Counted from the stretch's first letter, positions 1 through 8,317 are shown. The stretch: DNA of 64,000 nt from Actibacterium ureilyticum (GCF_002285435.1 NZ_NSBT01000037.1:620001-684000), one strand, 5' to 3'. The notes: generated by a model from the letters alone, not told the origin. Numbers and translations: made by a program.

Positions 1-111
1 GATCACATCGACCACGCCCACGCTGAATTGCGCCAGCAGGCTGCCCGCCAGGGGCAGGCCCAGCCGCAGCGTTTCCGTGACATGCCGGCGATATGCAGAG
101 CGCGTGGTCAT
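1..111 (-). CDS. MATE family efflux transporter, N-terminal fragment (cut by window edge)
   Basis: Only the first 37 codons are present, reading leftwards from the ATG at 111. The peptide opens with a short basic stretch and then a hydrophobic helix containing TLRLGLPLAGSLLAQF, which resembles the first membrane segment of NorM/DinF-type multidrug and toxin extrusion (MATE) antiporters of Rhodobacteraceae. MATE proteins export cationic drugs in exchange for sodium or protons and normally have 12 membrane helices in about 450 residues, so over 90 percent of the gene lies outside the window. The family call rests on this single helix. Confidence 0.6.
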   Translation of the reverse strand, partial: MTTRSAYRRHVTETLRLGLPLAGSLLAQFSVGVVDVI

Positions 112-275
112 CTTTCCGCTCTATGGTAGGATACGGTCGGGGTCCAGTGGCATGCCGCCACACGCGCGCGCCCCGCATTTAAAAATGTGCAGCGGCCGCG
201 GGAAGTTCGGCCGCAGTTTCCCCTGAACGCATTGGTTCAGATACATTACGTTGAAATTCGATTGAACGGAGGGAA

Positions 276-980
276 ATGATGAGCCTGATGAAAACTCTTG
301 CCAAGGTCGCCATCGGTGTCGCCGTGGCCAAAGGCGTATCAAGCATGACCAAGAAGGCCGGTTCCGGCAGCGTGCTGGGGCAGCGGACCAGCCGCAGCGG
401 CGGCGGGATCGAAGATCTGCTTGGCTCGGTCCTGTCGGGCCGTGGCGCCGCCACGACGACGGGCGGTGCGGCGGGCGGCCTGGGTGGGCTGCTGGAAAGC
501 CTGTCGCAGGCCTCGCGCCCGACGGATGCGCGCAGCACCACGCCGTCCAGCGGCAGCCTGGGCGATCTGCTGAACCAGTCGCTGGACCGTTTCGGCGAGC
601 CGGAAACCACACCCTCGCGCCACCACGAGGAACAGGCCGGGCTGATGCTGAAGGCGATGCTTCAGGCCGCGAAATCCGACGGCAAGATCGACGCCGCGGA
701 AAAGGAAAAGCTGCTGGGCCATCTGGGCACCGACATCACCCCGCAGGAGATACAGTACGTCAACGACCTGCTGGCCGAACCGGTGGATGTCGACGCGCTG
801 GCCAAGGCCACGCCGCGCGGCATGGAAAGTCAGATCTATCTGATGTCGGTGATGGGCATTGATCTGGATAACCGGAACGAGGCGCAGTACCTGCACCAGC
901 TGGCCAGCGCCCTGGGGATCGACCAGGCGTCGGTCAACCACATCCACGACCAGCTTGGCGCGCCCGCGCTTTACAGCTGA
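276..980 (+). CDS. DUF533 (TerB-like) domain protein
   Basis: A 234-residue protein of the DUF533 family, related to the tellurite-resistance TerB fold and to E. coli YebE; the molecular role of the family is unknown. Residues 1-25 form a short hydrophobic segment, residues 30-115 are a Gly/Ser/Thr-rich low-complexity linker, and residues 120-225 are the helical DUF533 domain, with the signature KAMLQAAKSDGKIDAAEKEK. Two ATGs occur in tandem at 276 and 279 behind a strong GGAGGG site at 268-273, so either may be used. A palindrome CTGAAC-N6-GTTCAG (223-240) lies upstream and could be an operator. The gene is monocistronic and converges on ppk2. Confidence 0.85.
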   Translation: MMSLMKTLAKVAIGVAVAKGVSSMTKKAGSGSVLGQRTSRSGGGIEDLLGSVLSGRGAATTTGGAAGGLGGLLESLSQASRPTDARSTTPSSGSLGDLLNQSLDRFGEPETTPSRHHEEQAGLMLKAMLQAAKSDGKIDAAEKEKLLGHLGTDITPQEIQYVNDLLAEPVDVDALAKATPRGMESQIYLMSVMGIDLDNRNEAQYLHQLASALGIDQASVNHIHDQLGAPALYS

Positions 981-989
981 GCAAACGCG

Positions 990-1017
990 ATGCGCCGCCC
1001 TCCAACGGGCGGCGCAT
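990..1017. terminator. Hairpin between convergent DUF533 and ppk2 genes
   Basis: A perfect 11-bp stem (ATGCGCCGCCC, 990-1000, with its complement at 1007-1017) encloses a 6-base loop. It lies 10 bases past the DUF533 stop and just before the end of the convergent ppk2 gene, so it can serve both. There is no U-run on either side. Confidence 0.6.
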
Positions 1018-1023
1018 GCCGCA

Positions 1024-2001
1024 TCACGCCCCCGGCGACTGGCTGCGCCGCATATCGGGATGCAGCGACGATCCCAGTATGTGATCCGACCGGTGCACCA
1101 CATGCCCCGCATGCCCCACGATCAGTGGGTCCGGCGCATGGGCGATCTTCAGATCCTTGCCCGGATAATCCAGCGAATTCAGGAAATGCAGCATGCAGTT
1201 CAGCCGCGCGCGTTTCTTGTCGTTCGACTTGACGATCGTCCAGGGCGCGTCGGCGGTGTCGGTATAGAAGAACATCGCCTCTTTCGCCTCGGTATAATCC
1301 TCCCATTTGTCCAGCGACGCCTTGTCGATCGGGCTGAGCTTCCAGCGTTTCAGCGGGTCGGTCTCGCGCGCTTGGAACCGCGCGCGCTGTTCGTCCTGGG
1401 TGACCGAGAACCAGTATTTGTAAAGCCGGATACCCGACCGGACCAGCATCCGCTCCAGCTCGGGCGTCTGGCGCATGAATTCCAGGTAGTCGGTGGGGGT
1501 ACAGAACCCCATCACCCGCTCCACCCCGGCGCGGTTGTACCACGACCGGTCATACAGGACGATTTCCCCCGCCGTGGGCAGATGTTCGACATAACGTTGA
1601 AAGAACCACTGGCCGCGTTCCTCGTCCGTGGGTTTGTTCAACGCCACAACCCGGGCCGAGCGCGGGTTCAGATGCTCGGTAAAGCGCTTGATCGTGCCGC
1701 CCTTGCCCGCCGCATCGCGGCCCTCGAACAGCATCACGAATTTCTGCCCCGTCTCCTGCGCCCACAGCTGCACCTTCAGCAGCTCGGCCTGCAGATGCGC
1801 CTTTTGCGTCTCGTAGCTGCGCCGCGACAGTTTCTTGTCATAGGGATAGACGCCGTTTTCAAACGCATGCGCGATGGATTCCGGGCTGGCCTTGGGCGCG
1901 GCTGGCCGGCGCGGGGCGCGGGCGGCGCCATTCGGCGCGGCGGGTTTGGCGGCGGCGGGTTTCGGGGCGGCTTGGTCGGGGCTCTGGACGGCTGGGGGCA
2001 T
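1024..2001 (-). CDS. ppk2: Polyphosphate kinase 2 (PPK2)
   Basis: PPK2 transfers phosphate between polyphosphate and nucleoside diphosphates in the cytoplasm. From the ATG at 2001 the protein has 325 residues. The first 45 are a Pro/Ala-rich disordered tail; the kinase core follows, with the P-loop GRDAAGKGG at 94-102 and the family motif YDRSWYNRAGVERV at 150-163. The start at 2001 is preferred because AGGAG lies 9 bases upstream; an in-frame ATG at 2025 would add eight residues but has no good ribosome site. The length and single domain match class-I PPK2. It is transcribed alone, divergent from parE. Confidence 0.9.
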   Translation of the reverse strand: MPPAVQSPDQAAPKPAAAKPAAPNGAARAPRRPAAPKASPESIAHAFENGVYPYDKKLSRRSYETQKAHLQAELLKVQLWAQETGQKFVMLFEGRDAAGKGGTIKRFTEHLNPRSARVVALNKPTDEERGQWFFQRYVEHLPTAGEIVLYDRSWYNRAGVERVMGFCTPTDYLEFMRQTPELERMLVRSGIRLYKYWFSVTQDEQRARFQARETDPLKRWKLSPIDKASLDKWEDYTEAKEAMFFYTDTADAPWTIVKSNDKKRARLNCMLHFLNSLDYPGKDLKIAHAPDPLIVGHAGHVVHRSDHILGSSLHPDMRRSQSPGA

Positions 2002-2187
2002 CTCGCATTTCTCCTTTTTTCGCACCGCCTCCCCCTAGACCCGATGCGCATTTGTCGCCTTGACCGACATCAAACCGTTACACAGAGCCTTGCCGCTGCG
2101 GCCCTTGGGACACACCAGATGTTGCGCCACGTGGCCCCGAATGCTCTAATGCCGGAAATCAAAAGATCCTAAGAATCGAGCACCTGC

Positions 2188-4146
2188 ATGCCAGACGACC
2201 TGATGTCCGGAACCGGCCCCGACGACTATGATGCCTCCGATATCGAGGTCCTTGAGGGCCTTGAACCCGTCCGCCAGCGGCCGGGCATGTATATCGGCGG
2301 CACCGATGAACGCGCCCTGCACCACATGGTGGCCGAGATCCTGGACAACTCGATGGACGAGGCCGTGGCCGGTCACGCCAACCGGATCGAGGTGACGCTG
2401 CATGCCGATTATTCGGTCACCGTCACCGATAATGGCCGTGGCATCCCGATCGACCCGCACCCGAAATTCCCCGGCAAATCCGCTTTGGAGGTCATCCTGT
2501 GCACCCTGCACGCGGGCGGCAAATTCTCGGGCAAGGCGTATCAGACATCGGGCGGCCTGCACGGCGTGGGCTCGTCGGTGGTGAACGCGCTGTCGGACGT
2601 GCTGATCGTGCAGGTCGCGCGCAACCGCGAGCTGTTCGAACAGCGGTTCTCGCGCGGCATCCCGCAGGGGCCGGTGGAAAAGCTGGGCGCGGCGCCCAAC
2701 CGGCGCGGCACATCCGTTACCTTCCACGCCGATGAACAGATCTTCGGCAAGCACCGGTTCAAGCCCAAGCGCCTGCACGCGATGGTGCGGTCCAAGGCCT
2801 ATCTGTTCTCGGGCGTCGAGATCCGCTGGAAGTCCGAGATCGACGATGGCGAAACCCCGGTCGAGGTGACCTATCACTTCCCCGGCGGGCTCAAGGATTT
2901 TCTGACCGAAACGCTGGCGGGTGCGACCACCTATGCCGAGGCGCCCTTTGCCGGCAAGGTCGAGTTCGCCGACAAGTTCAACGCGCCGGGTTACGTGGAA
3001 TGGGCGATCAACTGGACCCCCTCGCGCGACGGGTTCATCCAGTCATACTGTAACACCGTCCCCACGCCCGAGGGCGGCACCCATGTCGCCGGTTTCTGGG
3101 CCGCGATCCTGAAGGGGATCAAGGCCTATGGCGAACGGGTCGGCAACAAGAAGGCCGCCCAGATCACCCGCGACGACCTGTTGGCGGGCGGCGCGGCGCT
3201 GGTCAGTTGCTTCATCGCCGATCCGTCCTTTGTCGGTCAGACCAAGGACCGCCTGTCGACCGAGGCCGCGCAGAAGATGGTCGAAGGCGCCGTGCGCGAC
3301 CATTTCGACAACTGGCTGGCCGCCGATACGAAATCGGCGGGCGCGATCCTGGATTTCCTGGTGCTGCGGGCCGAGGAACGCCTGCGCCGCAAGCAGGAAA
3401 AGGAAACCGCACGCAAGACCGCCACGAAAAAGCTGCGCCTGCCGGGCAAGCTGGTCGACTGCACCCAGCAGCAGCGCGACGGCACAGAGCTGTTCCTGGT
3501 CGAGGGGGACTCGGCCGGCGGTTCGGGCAAGGGCGCGCGCGATCGCAAGACGCAAGCCATGCTGCCCCTGCGCGGCAAGATCCTGAACGTGCTGGGCGCG
3601 GCCAGTTCGAAACTGGGCAGCAATGCCGAAATCAGCGATATCTGCCAGGCGCTTGGCGTCGGCATGGGCACGAAATTCAACATCGACGATCTGCGCTATG
3701 ACAAGGTCATCATCATGACCGACGCCGATGTCGACGGGGCGCATATCGCCTCGCTTCTGATGACGTTCTTCTTTTCCCAGATGCGGCCGCTGATCGACCA
3801 CGGGCACCTCTATCTGGCCTGCCCGCCGCTGTTCTGCCTGAAACAGGGGCCGAAGCGGGTTTACTGCCTGAACGAGTCTGAGAAAGACGAATGGCTGGAA
3901 AAGGGTCTGGGCGGCAAGGGCAAGATCGACGTGTCCCGCTTCAAGGGCCTGGGCGAGATGAACGCCAAGGAGCTGAAGGAAACCACCATGGACCCGGCCA
4001 CCCGCCGCCTGATCCGCGTCACCATCGACGAGGACGAACCCGGCGAAACCGGCGACCTGGTGGACCGGCTGATGGGGAAAAAACCCGAGCTGCGGTTCCA
4101 GTACATCCAGGAGAACGCGCGGTTTGTTGAGGAGTTGGATGTCTAG
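2188..4146 (+). CDS. parE: DNA topoisomerase IV subunit B
   Basis: The 652-residue ATPase subunit of topoisomerase IV, which with ParC decatenates replicated chromosomes. The GHKL ATPase opens with EVLEGLEPVRQRPGMYIG (20-37); the ATP/Mg Asn is N54 in ILDNSMDE and the DNGRGIP loop follows. The TOPRIM metal-binding domain has LVEGDSAGGS near 435 and DADVDGAHI at 512. Length suits ParE rather than the longer GyrB. The distal end overlaps the start of an AT-rich DUF4145 gene by 8 bases, so that gene may be co-transcribed with parE. No parC is in the window. Confidence 0.95.
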   Translation: MPDDLMSGTGPDDYDASDIEVLEGLEPVRQRPGMYIGGTDERALHHMVAEILDNSMDEAVAGHANRIEVTLHADYSVTVTDNGRGIPIDPHPKFPGKSALEVILCTLHAGGKFSGKAYQTSGGLHGVGSSVVNALSDVLIVQVARNRELFEQRFSRGIPQGPVEKLGAAPNRRGTSVTFHADEQIFGKHRFKPKRLHAMVRSKAYLFSGVEIRWKSEIDDGETPVEVTYHFPGGLKDFLTETLAGATTYAEAPFAGKVEFADKFNAPGYVEWAINWTPSRDGFIQSYCNTVPTPEGGTHVAGFWAAILKGIKAYGERVGNKKAAQITRDDLLAGGAALVSCFIADPSFVGQTKDRLSTEAAQKMVEGAVRDHFDNWLAADTKSAGAILDFLVLRAEERLRRKQEKETARKTATKKLRLPGKLVDCTQQQRDGTELFLVEGDSAGGSGKGARDRKTQAMLPLRGKILNVLGAASSKLGSNAEISDICQALGVGMGTKFNIDDLRYDKVIIMTDADVDGAHIASLLMTFFFSQMRPLIDHGHLYLACPPLFCLKQGPKRVYCLNESEKDEWLEKGLGGKGKIDVSRFKGLGEMNAKELKETTMDPATRRLIRVTIDEDEPGETGDLVDRLMGKKPELRFQYIQENARFVEELDV

Positions 4147-4861
4147 CAAACGCCGCATACTTGATAGGCTCCCGCTAACCAAGGCTCCTTGCCCTCGTTG
4201 CAAACTGGAGCAAAACATTGTTGTGAAGCACTGCCTAGAAGAAGAAATTTCGCATGAAAACACGCTTCTTCCGACGCTTGTGAAGCGCTTCGCGTTATTG
4301 GAATGTGCGGGATGCAACACGCTTTTTCAGGCGTTAGGGACCGAACGCAAAGGTCCATTGTCAATTTCAATTTCGCCTGCAAAAAATCTCGAAAGTATAG
4401 AAAGCACGCTTCACTGGGAGTTCTTCCCTGAGCCTCAATGGCGTGAACTCCCTAAATGGATGTCTCAAGTTTTTGCGCAAAAATACGAAGCGCTCTATGG
4501 CCTGCTTGTAGACACATATGGCGCGGCAAACCGCGACGCAAATATACTTTGCGCCATGGGGGTCCGTACTTGTTTTGATATTGTCGGCGAGCTTCTAGGA
4601 ATTGATCCTGAATTGTCATTCTCCGACAAAATTGAGGCGCTACGCAGGGAAGGTCATATTTCGCCTAGAGAGAAGAAAGTCTTAAAAATACTTGTAGATA
4701 CTGGCTCAGCGGCAGCGCATCGCGGTTGGGAGCCTGATCGAAACGATCTAAGTGCCTTGCTTGATGCTCTGGAAACTTTTCTCCATCATTCCATTATTCT
4801 TCCTCAGGACTTAGATCAGCTTTCCGTGAAAATACCTGCTCGAAAAACACTCCAAGACTAG
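4139..4861 (+). CDS. DUF4145 domain protein in an AT-rich accessory segment
   Basis: A 240-residue protein of the DUF4145 type, a helical domain of unknown role also found fused to or near restriction enzymes such as HsdR. The N-terminus carries a likely zinc ribbon (CPRC near residue 18 and CAGC near 55). The helical DUF4145 core follows, including MGVRTCFDIVGELLGID and GSAAAHRG. The ATG at 4139 is chosen because GAGGAG lies just upstream, inside the end of parE, and the coding regions overlap by 8 bases. Base and codon use (many TTT, AAA, ATA codons) are far more AT-rich than both neighbours, a sign of transfer. Confidence 0.8.
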   Translation: MSSKRRILDRLPLTKAPCPRCKLEQNIVVKHCLEEEISHENTLLPTLVKRFALLECAGCNTLFQALGTERKGPLSISISPAKNLESIESTLHWEFFPEPQWRELPKWMSQVFAQKYEALYGLLVDTYGAANRDANILCAMGVRTCFDIVGELLGIDPELSFSDKIEALRREGHISPREKKVLKILVDTGSAAAHRGWEPDRNDLSALLDALETFLHHSIILPQDLDQLSVKIPARKTLQD

Positions 4862-4944
4862 ACCCCCATTAAACCAGCGGGACGGCGCTGGCGCGGCGGC
4901 CTGCGGCCTTGATTCCGCGCCGGGGCATTGCACGGGCCATGTAG

Positions 4945-4963
4945 GGTGGGTTTTCAACCCACC
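4945..4963. terminator. REP-like hairpin between the DUF4145 gene and znuB
   Basis: GGTGGGTT (4945-4952), a 3-base loop, and the exact complement AACCCACC (4956-4963) form a tight hairpin between two convergent genes. It is preceded by GTAG and resembles the GTAGGGTGGGTT palindromes scattered in many bacterial genomes. It may act as a bidirectional terminator or be a small dispersed repeat. Confidence 0.5.
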
Positions 4964-4971
4964 ACGCCGCC

Positions 4972-5778
4972 CTACCCCGCCGTCTGCCCCTTGAGCGCCG
5001 CGCCGGCACTGATCAGCGCAAACAGCACCGCCGCCACACAAACAATCGTCGGCCCCGTGGGCGTGTCGAACTGGAACGACAGCCGCAGCCCCGCCAGGAC
5101 CGACAGCGCGCCGATCCCCGCCGCGATACCCGCCATGCGCTCGGGCGTGCGGGCAAAGGGGCGCGCGGCGGCGGCGGGGATGATCAGCATCGCCGCGATC
5201 AGCAGCACACCCACCACCTTGATCGCGACCGCCACCACAAGCGCCAGCGCGATGGTCAGCACATATTGCTCGCGCCGGGGGTTGATCCCGGCGGCATGGG
5301 CCAGATCGGGGCTGAGCGTGGCGGTCAGCAAAGCCTGCCACCGCCAGACCAGCAACCCGATCACCATCCCCGCGCCGCCCCAGATCACCGCCAGATCGCC
5401 CCGGCTGACCGCCAGGATATCACCGAACAGATAGGCCATAAGGTCGATCCGCACGCCCTGCAACAGCGACACCGCGACAAGGCCAAAAGCAATCGCGGAA
5501 TGCGCCATCACCCCCAGCAGCGTGTCCATTGTGTGGGCCCGCCCGCTCAACGCCGTGACGGTGGTGGCCATCAGCAGCGACACCGCCAGCACGCCGCCAA
5601 AGACCGACGTGTCGAACACCAGCGCCAGCGCCACGCCCAGGATCGCCGCATGCGCCGTCGCGTCGCCGAAATAGGCCATCCGCCGCCACACCACGAAACA
5701 GCCCAGCGGCGCGGCGGACAACGCCACGCCCAGCCCGGCCAGCGCCGAGCGGATCAGGAAATCGTCCAGGAATGTCAT
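4972..5778 (-). CDS. znuB: Zinc ABC transporter, membrane permease ZnuB
   Basis: The 268-residue inner-membrane permease of the high-affinity zinc importer ZnuABC. The sequence is a run of hydrophobic helices typical of the ABC-3 family, including GCFVVWRRMAYFGDATAHA near the N-terminus and AIKVVGVLLIAAMLIIPAA in the second half. The start ATG at 5778 overlaps the znuC stop by 4 bases (ATGA), the usual sign of translational coupling. The open frame continues upstream but that part lies inside znuC in another frame. It is third in the zur-znuC-znuB operon and expected to be zinc-repressed. Confidence 0.93.
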   Translation of the reverse strand: MTFLDDFLIRSALAGLGVALSAAPLGCFVVWRRMAYFGDATAHAAILGVALALVFDTSVFGGVLAVSLLMATTVTALSGRAHTMDTLLGVMAHSAIAFGLVAVSLLQGVRIDLMAYLFGDILAVSRGDLAVIWGGAGMVIGLLVWRWQALLTATLSPDLAHAAGINPRREQYVLTIALALVVAVAIKVVGVLLIAAMLIIPAAAARPFARTPERMAGIAAGIGALSVLAGLRLSFQFDTPTGPTIVCVAAVLFALISAGAALKGQTAG

Positions 5779-6524
5779 TCCGCGGCCTCGTGGCTGTGAT
5801 CTTCGCAGGTGCCGTGATCGTGGCTGTGATTGTGGTCGTGCCGGTAAAGCGCCAGCGCGCCCTGTGTGCCGGTGCCGAACAGGGCGCGGTATTCCTCGGC
5901 CTGGGCCACGTGTTCGGGGGTCCCGTGGCAGCAGACATGGCCGTTCAGACAGATCACCCGGTCCGAAGCCGCCATGACCACATGCAGCTCGTGGCTGACC
6001 ATCAGAACGGCACAGCCCAGGTCGCGGCGCAGGGTTTCGATCTGGCGATAGAAGGCCGCGGAACCGGGCTGGTCCAGCCCCTGCGTCGCCTCGTCCAGGA
6101 TCAGCAGTTGCGGGTCGTTCATCAGCGCCCGCGCCAGCAGCACGCGCTGGAACTGGCCGCCCGACAGCCCCGCCATCGGCCGCCCGGCCAGATCGCCCGC
6201 CCCCGCCTGATCCAGCGCGGCCCGCCATGTGGCGCGGGACACCCGGTGCGGCAGGTTCAGGAACCGTTCGACGGTGATCGGCAGGGTCGGATCGATATGC
6301 AGCTTTTGCGGGACGTAACCCACGCGCAAACCGGCCGCGCGGGTGATCTGACCCCCGGTCGGTTTCTGCGCCCCGATGATCGCCCGCAGCAGTGTCGATT
6401 TCCCCGACCCGTTGGGGCCGACGATGGTGACGATCTCGGCCGTGTCGACGCTCAGGTCGACATGCGACAGGACGGGGTTGCCGCCCAGCCGCACCGACAG
6501 GTCGCGAATCGTAATCAGGTTCAT
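5775..6524 (-). CDS. znuC: Zinc ABC transporter, ATP-binding protein ZnuC
   Basis: The 249-residue ATPase that powers zinc import with ZnuB and ZnuA. Walker A GPNGSGKS is at 36-43, the signature LSGGQ at 120-124 and Walker B LLILDEA at 140-146; the switch His is in MVSHELH. The C-terminus ends in a His-rich tail (HDHNHSHDHG), a common but not universal feature of ZnuC that may bind zinc. The ATG at 6524 overlaps the zur stop by 4 bases, and the 3' end overlaps znuB by 4 bases, so all three are coupled. Confidence 0.93.
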   Translation of the reverse strand: MNLITIRDLSVRLGGNPVLSHVDLSVDTAEIVTIVGPNGSGKSTLLRAIIGAQKPTGGQITRAAGLRVGYVPQKLHIDPTLPITVERFLNLPHRVSRATWRAALDQAGAGDLAGRPMAGLSGGQFQRVLLARALMNDPQLLILDEATQGLDQPGSAAFYRQIETLRRDLGCAVLMVSHELHVVMAASDRVICLNGHVCCHGTPEHVAQAEEYRALFGTGTQGALALYRHDHNHSHDHGTCEDHSHEAAE

Positions 6525-7003
6525 GTGGCCTCGGCCCCGGCGCAGTTGGGGCAGATGCCCAGCGCCTCGATCATCATGCGGTCGATCTGAAAACCGGTAT
6601 CGCTGACCGTTTCGGTCATCGCCTTCAGCGCGGCGTCCGACGATGCCTCGGCCACCGAATCGCATTTGCGGCAGATCAGAAAGGCGGGCTTGTGCCGCGC
6701 CCCGGGATGGGCACAGGCGATAAAGGCATTCAGACGCTCGATCTTGTGCGCGAACCCGTTGCCGACCAGGAAATCCAGCGCGCGATAGGCCACGGGCGGC
6801 TGGGCGCCCATACCTTCGGCCCGAAGCTTGTCCAGGATTTCATAGGCGCCCATCGCGCGGTGTTCCTGCAGCAGGATTTCCAGCACCCGGCGGCGCTGGG
6901 GCGTGAATTGCAGACCGTCGCGGCGGCACGTGGCCTCGACCGCGGCCAGGCCTTCTTCGATACAGGCGTGATGGTCGTGTTTGGAAAAGCCGATGGTTTC
7001 CAT
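6521..7003 (-). CDS. zur: Zinc uptake regulator Zur (Fur family)
   Basis: A 160-residue Fur-family repressor that uses zinc as co-repressor and represses zinc import genes. The winged-helix DNA-binding half covers residues 20-90. The dimerisation half has the structural-zinc cysteine pairs CRKC (111-114) and CPNC (151-154) and the metal-site segment IACAHPGARHKP. The ATG at 7003 is preceded by GAGG; longer in-frame readings would enter the operator region and are unlikely. zur heads its operon, is co-transcribed with znuCB and is divergent from znuA, so it should be autoregulated. Confidence 0.92.
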   Translation of the reverse strand: METIGFSKHDHHACIEEGLAAVEATCRRDGLQFTPQRRRVLEILLQEHRAMGAYEILDKLRAEGMGAQPPVAYRALDFLVGNGFAHKIERLNAFIACAHPGARHKPAFLICRKCDSVAEASSDAALKAMTETVSDTGFQIDRMMIEALGICPNCAGAEAT

Positions 7004-7031
7004 CTGTGGGCCTCGTCGGTGAATTTTGCTG

Positions 7032-7060
7032 TTGATATGATATAACAACCGATATATCAA
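7032..7060. promoter_or_regulatory. Zur-type operator, proximal to zur
   Basis: The AT-rich inverted repeat TTGATAT (7032-7038) and ATATCAA (7054-7060) flanks GATATAACA in the zur/znuA divergent promoter region. The sequence resembles alphaproteobacterial Zur boxes built on GATATGTTATAACATATC. It sits 29 bases upstream of the zur ATG, where a bound repressor would block zur-znuCB transcription. Confidence 0.6.
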
Positions 7061-7066
7061 GCGCCG

Positions 7067-7087
7067 CTATGTTATATAATTACATAG
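7067..7087. promoter_or_regulatory. Zur-type operator, proximal to znuA
   Basis: A 21-bp imperfect palindrome with arms CTATGT (7067-7072) and ACATAG (7082-7087) around an AT-rich core. It contains ATGTTATA, the Zur-box half-site. It ends 7 bases before the znuA start codon, so bound Zur would cover the ribosome site and start of znuA. Two operators explain coordinated repression of both divergent units. Confidence 0.65.
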
Positions 7088-7094
7088 GTGCTCC

Positions 7095-8042
7095 ATGCTG
7101 CGCTTCCTGACAATCGCGGTCGGACTGGCCGCCGCGCCCGCCCTGGCCGAGGTTCCGAATGTCGCCACCGACATCCTGCCCGTTCATTCCCTGACATCGC
7201 GGGTGATGGCGGGTCTGGGGACGCCGGACCTGATCGTGCCGCCCGGCGCTTCGCCGCACGGCCATGCCATGCGCCCGTCCGAGGCGCATGCGCTGGAAAA
7301 GGCCGCTGTCGTCTTCTGGATCGGCGAGGCGCTGACGCCCTGGATGGCGCAGCCGGTCAAGACCCTGGCCGGGGATGCCACGGTGGTCGAATTGCTGGAC
7401 GATCCGCACACCCATGTGCTGGCCTTCCGCGAGGGCGCGACGTTCGAACATCACGACCATGATGAAGACGACCACCACGCGGATGAGCATGGCGACGACC
7501 ACGACGACCATGCCGAGGATGACCACCACGACGGCGATCCGCATGCCTGGCTCGACCCCGAAAACGGCAAGGCGTGGCTGGGCGTCATTGCCGAGACGCT
7601 AAGCGCACAAGACCCCGACAACGCCGAAACCTATCGCGCCAATGCCGCCGAGGGCATGGCCGAGATCGACGCCGTCATCGCCAAGCTCGACGATTGGCTG
7701 ACGCCGGTGCGGGACCGCCCCTTCATCGTCTTCCACGACGCCTATCACTATTTCGAAAGCCGGTTCGGCCTGGCGGCGGCGGGGTCGATCTCGCTTGGTG
7801 ATGCGTCGGATCCCAGCCCCGCCCGGATCGTCGAAATCCGCGACAAGGTGCGCCAGATGCAGGCGGGCTGCGTGTTTTCCGAACCGCAATTCAACGCGGG
7901 CCTGGTCGCCACGGTGTTCGAGGGGACCGAAGCCCGCACCGCCGTGCTGGACCCGCTGGGCACGCTGATCGCGCCCGGACCGCGCCACTATCCCGAAACG
8001 CTCGAGGCGCTGGGGCAGACCTTTGCGGCCTGCCTGAACTAG
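7095..8042 (+). CDS. znuA: Zinc ABC transporter, periplasmic binding protein ZnuA
   Basis: The 315-residue periplasmic receptor that delivers zinc to ZnuBC. A signal peptide (1-18, cleavage after ALA) is followed by the cluster A-I metalloprotein fold with its zinc ligands H54-H57 region (GASPHGHAMRPSEA), the Asp/His-rich flexible loop at 119-150 and the ligand histidines in FHDAYHYF. The His/Asp loop is the classic ZnuA feature that captures or senses zinc. AGGTG lies ahead of the ATG at 7095. The stop codon TAG at 8040-8042 is formed partly by a MITE-like element inserted at that point. Divergent from zur-znuCB. Confidence 0.94.
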   Translation: MLRFLTIAVGLAAAPALAEVPNVATDILPVHSLTSRVMAGLGTPDLIVPPGASPHGHAMRPSEAHALEKAAVVFWIGEALTPWMAQPVKTLAGDATVVELLDDPHTHVLAFREGATFEHHDHDEDDHHADEHGDDHDDHAEDDHHDGDPHAWLDPENGKAWLGVIAETLSAQDPDNAETYRANAAEGMAEIDAVIAKLDDWLTPVRDRPFIVFHDAYHYFESRFGLAAAGSISLGDASDPSPARIVEIRDKVRQMQAGCVFSEPQFNAGLVATVFEGTEARTAVLDPLGTLIAPGPRHYPETLEALGQTFAACLN

Positions 8043-8303
8043 GGTCAGGACCCATTAATCCTGCACCGCTGGTTTGGCAGGTTTTTCGTCTGACAACGCG
8101 CAGAGCCGCAGGAATAGTGGTTCTATTTCAAGGCTCTGAAAAGTAGGCAGGCGGAAAACCCGCCAAATCCGAAGGACGCCAAATCCGCTTCATCTCAGCG
8201 GCTCGGGCCGCTTGAAAAGAGAACCACTCTTCCCTGCGCGTCCCAAACCCCTGATATTTCGCGGATTTAGCGCCAGCGGCGCGGGATTAATGGGTCAGGA
8301 CCC
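8042..8303. mobile_element. MITE-like element with 31-bp terminal inverted repeats flanked by TA
   Basis: The left end (8042-8072) and right end (8273-8303) are inverted repeats matching at 27 of 31 positions, sharing ACCCATTAATCC and CCGCTGG. TA lies directly outside both ends (8040-8041 and 8304-8305), the target duplication typical of the IS630/Tc1-mariner superfamily. There is no coding sequence inside. A second inverted pair, AGTGGTTCT (8116-8124) and AGAACCACT (8220-8228), lies within. Removing the element and one TA restores a TAA stop for znuA, which strongly supports insertion. It fills most of the 313-base gap after znuA. Confidence 0.8.
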
Positions 8304-8317
8304 TAAGCAAACCGATG

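Noticed and set aside
4972-6228. A 418-residue reading of znuB with a long N-terminal extension
   Set aside because: The extra 150 residues lie inside znuC in another frame; the ATG at 5778 with the 4-base overlap is the normal ZnuB start.
7440-7550. Apparent tandem repeat of CAC/GAC triplets (also at 14750-14860)
   Set aside because: These are codons of the His/Asp-rich segments of ZnuA and of the His-rich guanidine-operon protein, not independent DNA repeats or CRISPR.
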